NCBI RefSeq assembly: GCF_000473145.1
Contig: NZ_KI421500.1
Coordinates: 3,611,583-3,675,582 of the forward strand
DNA from: Leisingera daeponensis DSM 23529
GTDB lineage: Bacteria > Pseudomonadota > Alphaproteobacteria > Rhodobacterales > Rhodobacteraceae
Direction: 5' to 3'
DNA: 64,000 bases
Part shown: positions 55,440 to 63,706 of the stretch, piece by piece
Numbering within the stretch: the stretch's first letter is position 1
How the letters are laid out: the number at the start of each line of letters is the position of its first letter
Position numbers and translations under genes: made by a program
Notes under the pieces: model-generated
The model's input: only the letters and a program-made list of their open reading frames with translations
Database searches by the model: none
What the model was told of the DNA's origin: nothing

Positions 55440-56810
55440 ATGACCTCTTTTGATATCACGCGCCCAACGGGCCACGCTAGGAAACGCCTAGGTCGCCATG
55501 TGAACAAAGCGGAAGCCGAAGCAATCCTGCGCCTTGCCGCGCCGCTGACCGGCCTCGCTCTTGTCAACATGGCGATGAGTGTGACCGACACGATGATGAC
55601 GGCCGCCTTCGGGATGGAGGCCCTTGCGGCGGTCGCCGTTGCGAGCGATTTCTATTCGATCTTCTTCTATCTCGCCATCGGCTGCATCGGCGGTCTTGGC
55701 CCTCTATACGCGGCGGCCCACGCTGCGGGTGATACGGGCCGGCTGGCGCGGCTCAGGACAGCTGGCGCTATTGTCTGGATTGTTCTTGCCATTCCGATTT
55801 GTTTCCTCTTGTGGCAGACGCCGTTGTTTCTCAGCCTGCTCGGCATCGAAACCGGTCTTGTCGAGGCGGGGACGGGCTACGTCCGTGCGATGGCGCTGAC
55901 CTTGGTTCCGATGCTGGCCGTCGGCGTTTTGCGCACACGGCTGACCGCGATTGAACGCCCAGGCGTCATGTTGCGGATTACGCTCTGCGCGGTGCCGCTG
56001 AACGGTTTCTTCAACTACCTGTTCATGTATGGCGCTCTGGGTCTGCCAGAGCTTGGCGTGACAGGCGCGGGCGTGTCCTCGCTGCTGGTTGGCTTACTGA
56101 CCCTCGCGGCCTTGTCGTGGGAAACCCGCCGCGCCGGCGACAGTGGAGCGCGTTGGGCGGACCGGGGCGACGTTGTCGAGATATTCCGCATCGGGGTACC
56201 CATCGCGGTCGCCACGCTGGCAGAGGTTGGCATCTATCTGGGCGCCACGATCTATGCCGCATCACTTTCCGTGACAGACGCCGCGGCCCATTCCGTGGCG
56301 ATCCGCCTGGCGGGGATCGGCTACACCTTTTACTTCGGCCTGCAACAGGCGGCGATGACCCGGCTTGCAAGAGTCGATCCCATGTCAGATCGCGCGAATG
56401 AAGTGAAGAACACGGCGATGCTGCTTGGCATCGCAATCGGCGTATCCCTTTGCCTGATACTTCTGGCGGTGGCGTCACCGGTTGCGAATTATATGCTGCA
56501 GAGTTCGACACCTGCTGCAGTCAGTGTCGCAATCGCGGTCATCGGAGCGCTCGCCATGGCGGAGCTCTTTGGCCCGGCTGGAGCGGGAGCCGCCGGATTG
56601 CTGCGTGCCAGGAAAGTAACGCGTCCAGTCATGATATACTCTCTGATCGGAAACTGGGTGGTTGCGGCACCCCTGATCGGTATCTCAACTATTGTGTTCG
56701 ACATGGGTGCGATCGGTATCTGGATATCGATGGCGACCGGAACCATCGTGTATTCAGGGCTGTGTGTGCTGGCGCTTCGCAACCTGCCAGCCAACGGGGC
56801 GGCAGAATGA
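55440..56810 (+). CDS. MATE-family efflux transporter
   Basis: 456 residues and about 12 membrane helices. It has PLTGLALVNMAMSVTDTMMTAAFG near the start and the duplicated six-helix layout of MATE exporters that expel cationic drugs or metabolites in exchange for H+ or Na+. ATG 55440 follows the end of the monooxygenase by 62 bases, and its stop overlaps the GST start (ATGA). Confidence 0.88.
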   Translation: MTSFDITRPTGHARKRLGRHVNKAEAEAILRLAAPLTGLALVNMAMSVTDTMMTAAFGMEALAAVAVASDFYSIFFYLAIGCIGGLGPLYAAAHAAGDTGRLARLRTAGAIVWIVLAIPICFLLWQTPLFLSLLGIETGLVEAGTGYVRAMALTLVPMLAVGVLRTRLTAIERPGVMLRITLCAVPLNGFFNYLFMYGALGLPELGVTGAGVSSLLVGLLTLAALSWETRRAGDSGARWADRGDVVEIFRIGVPIAVATLAEVGIYLGATIYAASLSVTDAAAHSVAIRLAGIGYTFYFGLQQAAMTRLARVDPMSDRANEVKNTAMLLGIAIGVSLCLILLAVASPVANYMLQSSTPAAVSVAIAVIGALAMAELFGPAGAGAAGLLRARKVTRPVMIYSLIGNWVVAAPLIGISTIVFDMGAIGIWISMATGTIVYSGLCVLALRNLPANGAAE

Positions 56811-57409
56811 AACTTTATTTCATGCCAGGCGCTTGCTCTTTGGCGCCGCACATCGCCCTTCTGGAGGCGGGTCTGCCATTCAGCCTTGTCGCGGTAGACT
56901 ACCGGACGCGAAAAACGGCAGGCGGCGGCGACTTCTACAAGATCAGTCCCAAGGGTTATGTCCCCGCGCTGGTTCTGGACAATGGCGAGGTTTTGACCGA
57001 GGTGCCGGTGATCTTTCAATTCGTGGACAGCAAGGTGCCGCAGGCCGCCCTGTTGCCGGCCTCCGGCCTGAAACGTCTGCGGTCGCTGGAATGGTTGAAT
57101 TTCATTGCAACCGAGATCCACAAGAGTTTCAGTCCGCTTTTCCGGCCCGAAACCCCGACGTCTTTCTGTGTGCCAGGCAGGTTGCACCTGTGTCGACGGC
57201 TTTCGATCGTCGAGGACCATCTTTGCCAACACGAATACCTGATGGGAGACGATTTCTCTCTGGCGGATGTCTACCTTTTCGTCCTGTGCCGCTGGTTAAA
57301 GGACCAGGACATGACGCTTGCGGATTGGTCGTCTCTGCACAGGCATTCCGAGAAAATCAGGATGCGCCCCTCTGTTCAGCAGGCAATGGGCTGGGAAGGA
57401 TTGTTGTAA
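56807..57409 (+). CDS. glutathione S-transferase (beta class-like)
   Basis: 200 residues. The N-terminal thioredoxin-like domain has MKLYFMPGACSLAPHI with the beta-class cysteine at position 10, and VPALVLDNGEVLTEVPVI for glutathione binding. The helical C-terminal domain has MGDDFSLADVYLFVL. It conjugates or reduces electrophiles using glutathione. It overlaps the MATE gene before it and the methyltransferase after it (TAATG). Confidence 0.9.
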   Translation: MKLYFMPGACSLAPHIALLEAGLPFSLVAVDYRTRKTAGGGDFYKISPKGYVPALVLDNGEVLTEVPVIFQFVDSKVPQAALLPASGLKRLRSLEWLNFIATEIHKSFSPLFRPETPTSFCVPGRLHLCRRLSIVEDHLCQHEYLMGDDFSLADVYLFVLCRWLKDQDMTLADWSSLHRHSEKIRMRPSVQQAMGWEGLL

Positions 57410-58098
57410 TGCCCATTTCAAAAGACAAATGTGCCGACCGGCGCGCCATGTACCGCGAGTTGCAACGCACTATGCCGGGGCTCGACGGCATGTACCGGCT
57501 TGTTCACGCTCTCATTGCGGGCTGCGACGAAAAGACGTCCGGGGTTCTGATCGTCGGAGCTGGCGGAGGCCGCGAGCTTGAAGAGCTCGCCAAGGGGCGG
57601 TTCGATGGCCAGATCACGGCGCTTGATCCGTCGGCGCCCAATCTCGATTTGGCACGGGATGTCGCCAGCGATCATGGATCATCTCTGGATGTCCGGTTTT
57701 TGGTCGGCACGGTGGACGATATCCCCCAAGGGGAGAGGTTCAAGATCGTCACGTCGCTTCTGGTTATGCACCATCTTCGGGACAACGGCGCAAAACTTGC
57801 CTATCTGAAAGGCCTTCGGGACAGGCTCGCCCCCGGTGGTCGCCTTATCCACGCCGATGTTTGCTTCGATGAATTCGAGGACTTCGACCGACTGGCCCCA
57901 ATCTATTTGGCGCACGCGGATATCTTCGGCGTGTCAGTCGACGCAACGCGTTTGGAACTAGATGCGATTCCCAACTTGCCGATCATATCAGGGACGCGCA
58001 CCCGCGTGCTCTTTTCCGAGGCGGGTCTGACCGAGCCGTTCGAGATTTTCCGCAGTCTCTGGTACAGATGCTGGACCAGCAGCCGAGCCCCTAAATGA
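57409..58098 (+). CDS. class I SAM-dependent methyltransferase
   Basis: 229 residues. Motif I VLIVGAGGGRELEEL, then ITALDPSAPNLDLA, VTSLLVMHHLRDN and LAPGGRLIHADV. Its start overlaps the GST stop, so the two are coupled with the MATE exporter. A small-molecule substrate handled by the exporter and GST is a reasonable guess, not shown. Confidence 0.85.
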   Translation: MPISKDKCADRRAMYRELQRTMPGLDGMYRLVHALIAGCDEKTSGVLIVGAGGGRELEELAKGRFDGQITALDPSAPNLDLARDVASDHGSSLDVRFLVGTVDDIPQGERFKIVTSLLVMHHLRDNGAKLAYLKGLRDRLAPGGRLIHADVCFDEFEDFDRLAPIYLAHADIFGVSVDATRLELDAIPNLPIISGTRTRVLFSEAGLTEPFEIFRSLWYRCWTSSRAPK

Positions 58099-58133
58099 TC
58101 AAGTCCGAATGCCGCAATTAAAGGAGACACACC

Positions 58134-58760
58134 ATGCCCGACTTGCCAGTCTTGTTGACATATGTTGCCGTTCTGACAGGATTCGTCTTCTTTCCTGGCC
58201 CGTCGATCTTACTCACGCTCACCCGGTCATCAACCTCGGGAATACGCGTTGGTGTCGCAACAAGCCTTGGCATCGGACTCGGTGACCTCGTCCATACGGT
58301 TATGGCGGTTGTCGGAATCTCTGCGATCCTGCTGGCCTCGGCGCAGGCGTTTACGCTGATCAAGCTGCTCGGAGCAGGATACCTGATCTATATCGGCCTG
58401 CGCTCCCTATTCGAGGGCCGCTTTCGCAAGACCTCTGGAGCCGCGCCGCCGATTTCGACAGGTCAGGCATTCAGACAAGCCTGCCTAGCAGAAATTCTGA
58501 ACCCCAAATCAGCGATGTTCTTTCTGGCTTTCCTGCCGCAGTTCGTCGATCCGCGCCTCGGCCAGATCGCACTTCAGCTGACGATTTTCGGATTGCTCTT
58601 CGTGCTTATGGGCACGCTGGCGACGCTGGTAACGGCAATCGCGGCTGGCAATGTCGGTCGGTTTCTTCGGCAAAATCCGGCTATCCAGCGCTGGCAGTCG
58701 AGAGTCGTGGGCAGCATCTACTGCGCGCTTGGGATCAGGCTAGCGTTTCAGGAGCGCTGA
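58134..58760 (+). CDS. LysE/RhtB-family exporter
   Basis: 208 residues with about six membrane helices and the family N-terminus FFPGPSILLTLTRSSTSGIRVG. AAAGGAG precedes the ATG. Members export amino acids such as homoserine, threonine or lysine. It is followed within 40 bases by the RibD-like gene. Confidence 0.88.
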   Translation: MPDLPVLLTYVAVLTGFVFFPGPSILLTLTRSSTSGIRVGVATSLGIGLGDLVHTVMAVVGISAILLASAQAFTLIKLLGAGYLIYIGLRSLFEGRFRKTSGAAPPISTGQAFRQACLAEILNPKSAMFFLAFLPQFVDPRLGQIALQLTIFGLLFVLMGTLATLVTAIAAGNVGRFLRQNPAIQRWQSRVVGSIYCALGIRLAFQER

Positions 58761-58798
58761 CCGACTGGGATATCCGCCCAATAACATCGCAAGCAAAG

Positions 58799-59344
58799 GT
58801 GAATGAAATGCAAGAGATCATTTATGATGTCGCCGTCTCAATCGACGGATACATTTCCGGGCCCGGCGGCGATATTTCGCAGTTTGCCCAAGAAGGTGCG
58901 GTGGTCGAAGACTATTCAGCCCGCCTCGAAACCTACGCGACCGCGATCATGGGCCGGGCAACCTACGAGTTCGGTTATCGCTTCGGCATGCAGCCGGGCC
59001 AAAACCCCTATGCGCACATGGAAACCATCATCCTTTCGAAATCGCTTGACCTGCCGGATGGCGCCGATGTCGCAGTGCAGAGATCCAGCGACGCAGAGGC
59101 AATCGACGCCATAAGAACCCGATCTAGCGGGCCTATATACCTCTGTGGCGGAGGTGCGCTCGCCGGATCGCTTCTTGCCATGGGAAAGATTGATGTTCTG
59201 CGCCTCAAACGTGCACCAATCGTTCTCGGTGGCGGTGTTTCGCTATTCGGAGACACAAAGGAGTCGCTCGGCTTAGAGTATACGGAAACACGAGACTACG
59301 GTGGTGGGCACCTGTTTCAGGAGTACCGTGTTCTCCATGCGTAG
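58799..59344 (+). CDS. RibD C-terminal/dihydrofolate reductase-like protein
   Basis: 181 residues (a second ATG at 58808 is possible). Dihydrofolate-reductase-like fold of the RibD_C family: VAVSIDGYISGPGGD at the start, IMGRATYEFG, and IYLCGGGALAGSLL for NADPH binding. Family members reduce pterin- or pyrimidine-like substrates; the specific reaction is unknown. Confidence 0.85.
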   Translation: MNEMQEIIYDVAVSIDGYISGPGGDISQFAQEGAVVEDYSARLETYATAIMGRATYEFGYRFGMQPGQNPYAHMETIILSKSLDLPDGADVAVQRSSDAEAIDAIRTRSSGPIYLCGGGALAGSLLAMGKIDVLRLKRAPIVLGGGVSLFGDTKESLGLEYTETRDYGGGHLFQEYRVLHA

Positions 59345-59394
59345 CGATGGGCAACGCTGCACGCGCCATTTCACCTTCAAACAGGGGCACGAAA

Positions 59395-59790
59395 ATGACT
59401 GCTCGAAAACTACAGACATGCCTTTCACTCATTTTTCTCCTATTGGGTTCTTGGTGCTTGTTCTTCCCGAGCATGGTCGTTGAAGTAACATTCCGCCCGG
59501 AGCTTGCTTTCGCCTCGGAGCAAGCCCGGTTCATCATGGGCTGCTTCGGAGCGCAGGCGGTGTTGACGGGCACAATCATTTTAACCGCCCGTTTTTCTTC
59601 AATGACGTTCCTTGTGTTCGGTTTGGCTGGGTCGATCCCATTCTTCATTTTCAACTTCTGGTTTCTGTTCATCGAACCGGTCCTGAACCAATGGATGTTG
59701 CTCGACTTCGCCGGGAACCTCGGCATTCTCGTCATTGGCATTTGGGGATGGCGTTTATGCAAAACTGCCCAAGTTCCGGATCAAGCATGA
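59395..59790 (+). CDS. small membrane protein of unknown function
   Basis: 131 residues from ATG 59395. Four probable membrane helices (LSLIFLLLGSWCLFF, FIMGCFGAQAVLTGTIIL, FLVFGLAGSIPFFIFNFWFL, LLDFAGNLGILVIGIWGW). It belongs to no family I can name. It lies 50 bases after the RibD-like gene on the same strand. Confidence 0.65.
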   Translation: MTARKLQTCLSLIFLLLGSWCLFFPSMVVEVTFRPELAFASEQARFIMGCFGAQAVLTGTIILTARFSSMTFLVFGLAGSIPFFIFNFWFLFIEPVLNQWMLLDFAGNLGILVIGIWGWRLCKTAQVPDQA

Positions 59791-60153
59791 GGATGAACCC
59801 GTTCGGCAGTCCAGGCTCTGAATTAACCTTTTGAGGAATCCAATTTACACAGACTTCCGGGGCTGGACGAAGCAGTCATGATCGCACGAGGCATTTCATG
59901 GCTCCGAAAACGGAGCTGATGGCCCATAGAATCAAGAAAATCATAGATGGGCGTTCAGTCGAATGATCGGCAGTACCCAGGGCGGCATGAACGCAATTCT
60001 GCATGCCGCCCTAGGTGGGAAGCCGCAACAGGTTGTTCCGATTTTCACCGTTTGCTGCCGTTTGGCCAATATCAATAGCTATAGAACTTCACTACATCTG
60101 CCACTGAAAGATGCCGAAATCGACCACATCTAAAATTACTAAGCGAGAAAGAT
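59791..60153. other. intergenic region before the NGLQL-repeat gene
   Basis: About 360 bases with no supportable gene. It contains an inverted repeat, GGGCGGCATG (59970s) with CATGCCGCCCT (60000s), on either side of AACGCAATT. This could be a factor-independent terminator or an attenuator, although no T-run follows. Confidence 0.4.
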
Positions 60154-60387
60154 ATGAAGAAAATACTCCCTGCTCTGCTGCTTTGTCTCCTTTCGACCGG
60201 AGCAGTGGCGAACGAAGCCCGCAACGGTCTTCAACTCAACGGCCTCCAATTGAATGGCCTCCAGCTCAACGGGTTCACATTGAACCATATCTTGTGGAAC
60301 GTCATCACGATCAATACAGCCCAACCAACTGATACCATGATTTTCGAGGCGCTGGCCGACATGGCGTCTTCTAAGTTGGCTAATTGA
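60154..60387 (+). CDS. small secreted protein with NGLQL pentapeptide repeats
   Basis: 77 residues. A Sec signal (KKILPALLLCLLSTGAVAN) precedes four back-to-back five-residue units, NGLQL-NGLQL-NGLQL-NGFTL, then a short tail ITINTAQPTDTMIFEALADM. Pentapeptide repeats form narrow beta-helices or adhesive patches. The next gene starts 15 bases downstream, so the pair is one unit. From memory, similar NGL repeats occur at the start of large secreted or lipoproteins in some myxobacteria; here the repeat part is a separate peptide. Confidence 0.75.
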   Translation: MKKILPALLLCLLSTGAVANEARNGLQLNGLQLNGLQLNGFTLNHILWNVITINTAQPTDTMIFEALADMASSKLAN

Positions 60388-60401
60388 AAGGCGGTTTCAC
60401 T

Positions 60402-61082
60402 ATGAACCCGCGCGGCCTGTTTCTTGCCTGCGTCAGTTGTATCTCAATGTCGCTGGCCAACGCTGACGAGGAGCGGCGCGTAGCCGTGATTGACTTGAGC
60501 GGATCGGCCCTCCTTGCGACAGAAGCAAGCAGGTCGGTGCTGGACTATGTAGTGCAATGCGCCTTGCCGGACGGCACCACCGCAGAGGCGAAATATCTTG
60601 ATCAAGAGTTCCAGTTTCGCGGTGCGATGGGTATTGCCCCCGACTGGCGTGCGCGCGCGCTCACAAACGAAGAGCAAGCAGCCGTATCCGCCTGCCTACT
60701 GGCTCGGACCAATGCCTTTGGTGTGCCGGTTCAAATCTCATTGCGAAGCGGAGAGGGGCCACTAGCACAGCTTTCAAGTTTTGCCACAAGCGAGGCCGAG
60801 CGGCGTACCTTTCCTGTCTTTGAAGGCGCGTTTTTTGGCAACGTCTTTTTACGGACGCCACATGCATATACGTGTCGCGGTGATACGTCGGGTAGCACAG
60901 AGCGCGTTTTGAGACGCTTCAAGCGAATCTGCACTCTTCCTACGGAACAGCGGACGCCGGAAGGCAGGCCAGTTTCTGCCTGTGGATTTATTGTTCTAGG
61001 ACGATGTGATGATCCGGATGTCAAGCGTATCAAAGCAGATTTCGCCAATGCAGTTGCCGAGGTTTACTTACCCATTGAGTAA
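60402..61082 (+). CDS. secreted cysteine-containing protein, partner of NGLQL peptide
   Basis: 226 residues with a signal peptide (LFLACVSCISMSLANA). Recognisable blocks are LDYVVQCALPDGTTAEA, FRGAMGIAPDWRARALTNEEQAAVSACLLARTNAFGVPVQISL, YTCRGDTS and ACGFIVLGRC; the paired cysteines suggest disulfides. From memory the same blocks follow NGL repeats in single large proteins of other bacteria, so a split two-gene version seems likely here. The function is unknown. Confidence 0.7.
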   Translation: MNPRGLFLACVSCISMSLANADEERRVAVIDLSGSALLATEASRSVLDYVVQCALPDGTTAEAKYLDQEFQFRGAMGIAPDWRARALTNEEQAAVSACLLARTNAFGVPVQISLRSGEGPLAQLSSFATSEAERRTFPVFEGAFFGNVFLRTPHAYTCRGDTSGSTERVLRRFKRICTLPTEQRTPEGRPVSACGFIVLGRCDDPDVKRIKADFANAVAEVYLPIE

Positions 61083-61336
61083 CTTTGGTCCCTGATATGG
61101 GTGCTTTCGCCCACAAGTGTCGAGCCTAAAGTGTCACTGCCGTGGGCTCCTAGAGGAAAACTCAACTTGTTCAATCAGAACACAAAGGGGACGTCTGTGC
61201 AGCGGATGAGCGGGCTGTTTGCCGAGATCGGTCTAACCCCCGCAGGAGGTCCTTTGCGCGCTCTGGAATCGCTGCCGGATCGGCACAGGCGCTTGACCGT
61301 AGTTTTTGACCCAATCTGCCCAATGGAGAAAACACC

Positions 61337-62545
61337 ATGATCGACATAGCCCAAGTCCGGCGCGACACACCCGGATGCGAGACCTTCATCCATTTCGACA
61401 ATGCCGGTGCATCGCCAATGCCCGATCCGGTCTTTCGCGCCGTGACCGATCATATGGCTGCGGAACGCGCCTTGGGTGGTTACGAGGCGGAGCGTCGCGC
61501 ACAACCCGCGCTTGAATGTCTCTACACCGGATTGGCTGAGCTTTTAAACGCCGCGCCGGACGAGATCGCTTATGCCGAGAACGCAACACGCGCCTGGAAC
61601 ATGGCCGTCTATGCCTTGCCTTGGGCAGAGGGAGATCGGGTAATCGTGCATGGCTCGGAGTATGCGTCGAACATGCTGGCCTTTCTGCATCTCGAACGTC
61701 GCCATGGGATCACAATCGATATCGCCCCGTCAGACGGCACCGGCCAAATCGACGTCGACGCGCTGGAGCGAATGATCACCGCGAAGACCAAGCTTATCTC
61801 GCTGGTGCACGTCCCGACACAAGGTGGCCTTGTCAACCCAGCCGCAGCGGTTGGGGACGCCGCGCGACGCCACGGAGTCACCTATGCGCTCGATGCCTGT
61901 CAGTCCGTGGGTCAGATGGCCGTGGATGTTGGCAAGATCGGCTGCGACATCCTCACCTGCACGGGGCGCAAGTATCTCCGCGGCCCGCGCGGCACGGGGT
62001 TTCTCTACATCAGGCGCGATCTGGCCAACAGGCTCGATCCGCCTTTCATCGACCTCCACGCGGCGAACTGGAGCGCCGAGCGCAGCTTCGATATCGCCCC
62101 GGCGGCGCGACGCTTCGAGAATTATGAAAGCAATGTTGCAGGCCGCATCGGCCTCGCGCGCGCCGTTGCCTATGCGCGCAAAGTCGGGATCGCCTCAATT
62201 GAGGCTCGCATAGAGAGCCTTGCCCAAGAGTTGCGTCAAACGTTGAACGCGATACGAGGAGTTACACTGCAAGACCTTGGTGCGCGGACTTGCGGGATCG
62301 TGACCTTCACAATCGATCAGGTCGATCCGATCGCGGTGCGGGACGTATTGTTCCAGAAAGGCATCAGCACGTCGGTGTCGTTGGTCAATCACGCTCGCCT
62401 TGATCTGGGTCGACGAGAGACTGGCCCGGTGCTGCGCGCGTCGGTTCACTATTTCAACACCGAAGGCGAGATCGAACGCTTCGGGGCGGCGGTTGCCCGC
62501 ATTGCTTTGAATACGTCGACTCAAACTGAAAATCTCTCGTCATGA
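61337..62545 (+). CDS. class V aminotransferase / cysteine desulfurase-like PLP enzyme
   Basis: 402 residues. Fold-type I PLP motifs: FIHFDNAGASPMP at the start, YALDACQSVGQM, and TCTGRKYLRGPRGTGFLY with the PLP lysine. The family includes cysteine desulfurases, isopenicillin epimerase-like enzymes and EgtE-type lyases. The substrate is not determinable; a sulfur compound would fit the neighbouring genes. Confidence 0.85.
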   Translation: MIDIAQVRRDTPGCETFIHFDNAGASPMPDPVFRAVTDHMAAERALGGYEAERRAQPALECLYTGLAELLNAAPDEIAYAENATRAWNMAVYALPWAEGDRVIVHGSEYASNMLAFLHLERRHGITIDIAPSDGTGQIDVDALERMITAKTKLISLVHVPTQGGLVNPAAAVGDAARRHGVTYALDACQSVGQMAVDVGKIGCDILTCTGRKYLRGPRGTGFLYIRRDLANRLDPPFIDLHAANWSAERSFDIAPAARRFENYESNVAGRIGLARAVAYARKVGIASIEARIESLAQELRQTLNAIRGVTLQDLGARTCGIVTFTIDQVDPIAVRDVLFQKGISTSVSLVNHARLDLGRRETGPVLRASVHYFNTEGEIERFGAAVARIALNTSTQTENLSS

Positions 62546-62786
62546 AGAGCCTTCGAAATTAGGACAAAGTCGCAGCCTGCGGAGAACACTGCTTCGCTCA
62601 CTTTCAGGTCTTGCTCTCAACCCTTTGGCATCGGGCAGTAAAGGTCTTGCTATGCAGGAGTTATCCACAGACATCATTCACTGCGCTGACGCAATCCGGT
62701 AGATGTGACTTCGCAGCGACAACGCCACATAAAAGACGGACACCCGCTTTGAAATGGCGAACGGTAGCACGGTTCGCCAATATGGC

Positions 62787-63419
62787 TCAGATATCGATGC
62801 GCTCAGCGATGCTCAGGGCATCTTCCAGTTCAACGCCAAGATAGCGCACAGTACTGTCGACCTTCGTGTGGCCGAGCAGCAGTTGGACCGCACGGAGATT
62901 TCCGGTCTTTCGATAGATCTCCGCCGCTTTGGTCCGGCGGAGCGAATGGGTGCCATATCCGCTCGGCTCTAGTCCAGTTGCCGTCACCCAATCGCGGACG
63001 AGCCGTCCATACTGGCGGGTGGAGATATGCAGTCGGTAGTGAAACCGGCTGGGGAACATGAACCGACATGCAAACATCTCTGGCGATTTGTCCCAGTCCA
63101 ATTCGGTTTCCCGCGTGTTTTCAGTCAACTCAAACTGGACTGGTCGCTTGGTCTTGCTCTGGATCACCGAAACTCGTGCTCGCACGCGATCATCCTTTAC
63201 CAGGTCAGACACGGCCAATTTGACGAGATCACAGCCGCGCAGCTTGCTGTCGATCGCGACGTTGAACAAAGCCAGATCACGCAGATGACCCGCCAGTTCG
63301 AGCCGCGCCCGGATGGCCCAGACCTGTTTTGGCAGCAAAGGCCGTTTTTGACCGATGATCCGCCCTTTGTTCCAGGCTTTGGTTTTCGGAGTAGTTGCGG
63401 GAAGTTGGACTCTTGGCAT
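62787..63419 (-). CDS. short tyrosine recombinase/integrase
   Basis: 210 residues from ATG 63419 with GGAGGG just upstream. The catalytic domain shows Arg in SKLRGCDLVKL, the H-x-x-R box GTHSLRRTKA, LGHTKVDSTVRYL and the nucleophile Tyr in RYLGV. There is no full N-terminal arm/core-binding domain, as in the short integrases often seen near plasmid and genomic-island ends. It may belong to a different mobile unit than the serine-recombinase elements. Confidence 0.88.
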   Translation of the reverse strand: MPRVQLPATTPKTKAWNKGRIIGQKRPLLPKQVWAIRARLELAGHLRDLALFNVAIDSKLRGCDLVKLAVSDLVKDDRVRARVSVIQSKTKRPVQFELTENTRETELDWDKSPEMFACRFMFPSRFHYRLHISTRQYGRLVRDWVTATGLEPSGYGTHSLRRTKAAEIYRKTGNLRAVQLLLGHTKVDSTVRYLGVELEDALSIAERIDI

Positions 63420-63706
63420 GATTTGCCCTCCGATCCACCCTCCAAACCCAATCACCAGCTCCGCGCTGACGGAACAATTCTACTGCTTGATCGAAGAGCC
63501 GGTGACAGAGATGCTCGATGGCAGTCATTGCCGCGCAAGCATTGGGCGGCTCTGAGCCCAAAGTACCGAATGCTGCGGGCTGCGTGAGTGACCGCTTTCG
63601 GGAGAGCACGATACACTTTGCAATCGGGACAATTGCTATCCTGTGGCAAGCAGCTTGACGACTAAGCATAGTCAGTTGCTTTGTCATTGCTACGACATGG
63701 CAAGGT

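Noticed and set aside
61101..61340. 79-codon frame before the class V aminotransferase
   Set aside because: It overlaps the aminotransferase start, lacks a ribosome site and has no recognisable feature.
62661..62669. DnaA box TTATCCACA before the tyrosine recombinase gene as an origin
   Set aside because: It is a single isolated box without AT-rich repeats or a replication gene nearby; one such match is expected by chance more often than the paired, position-conserved boxes in the two backbones.
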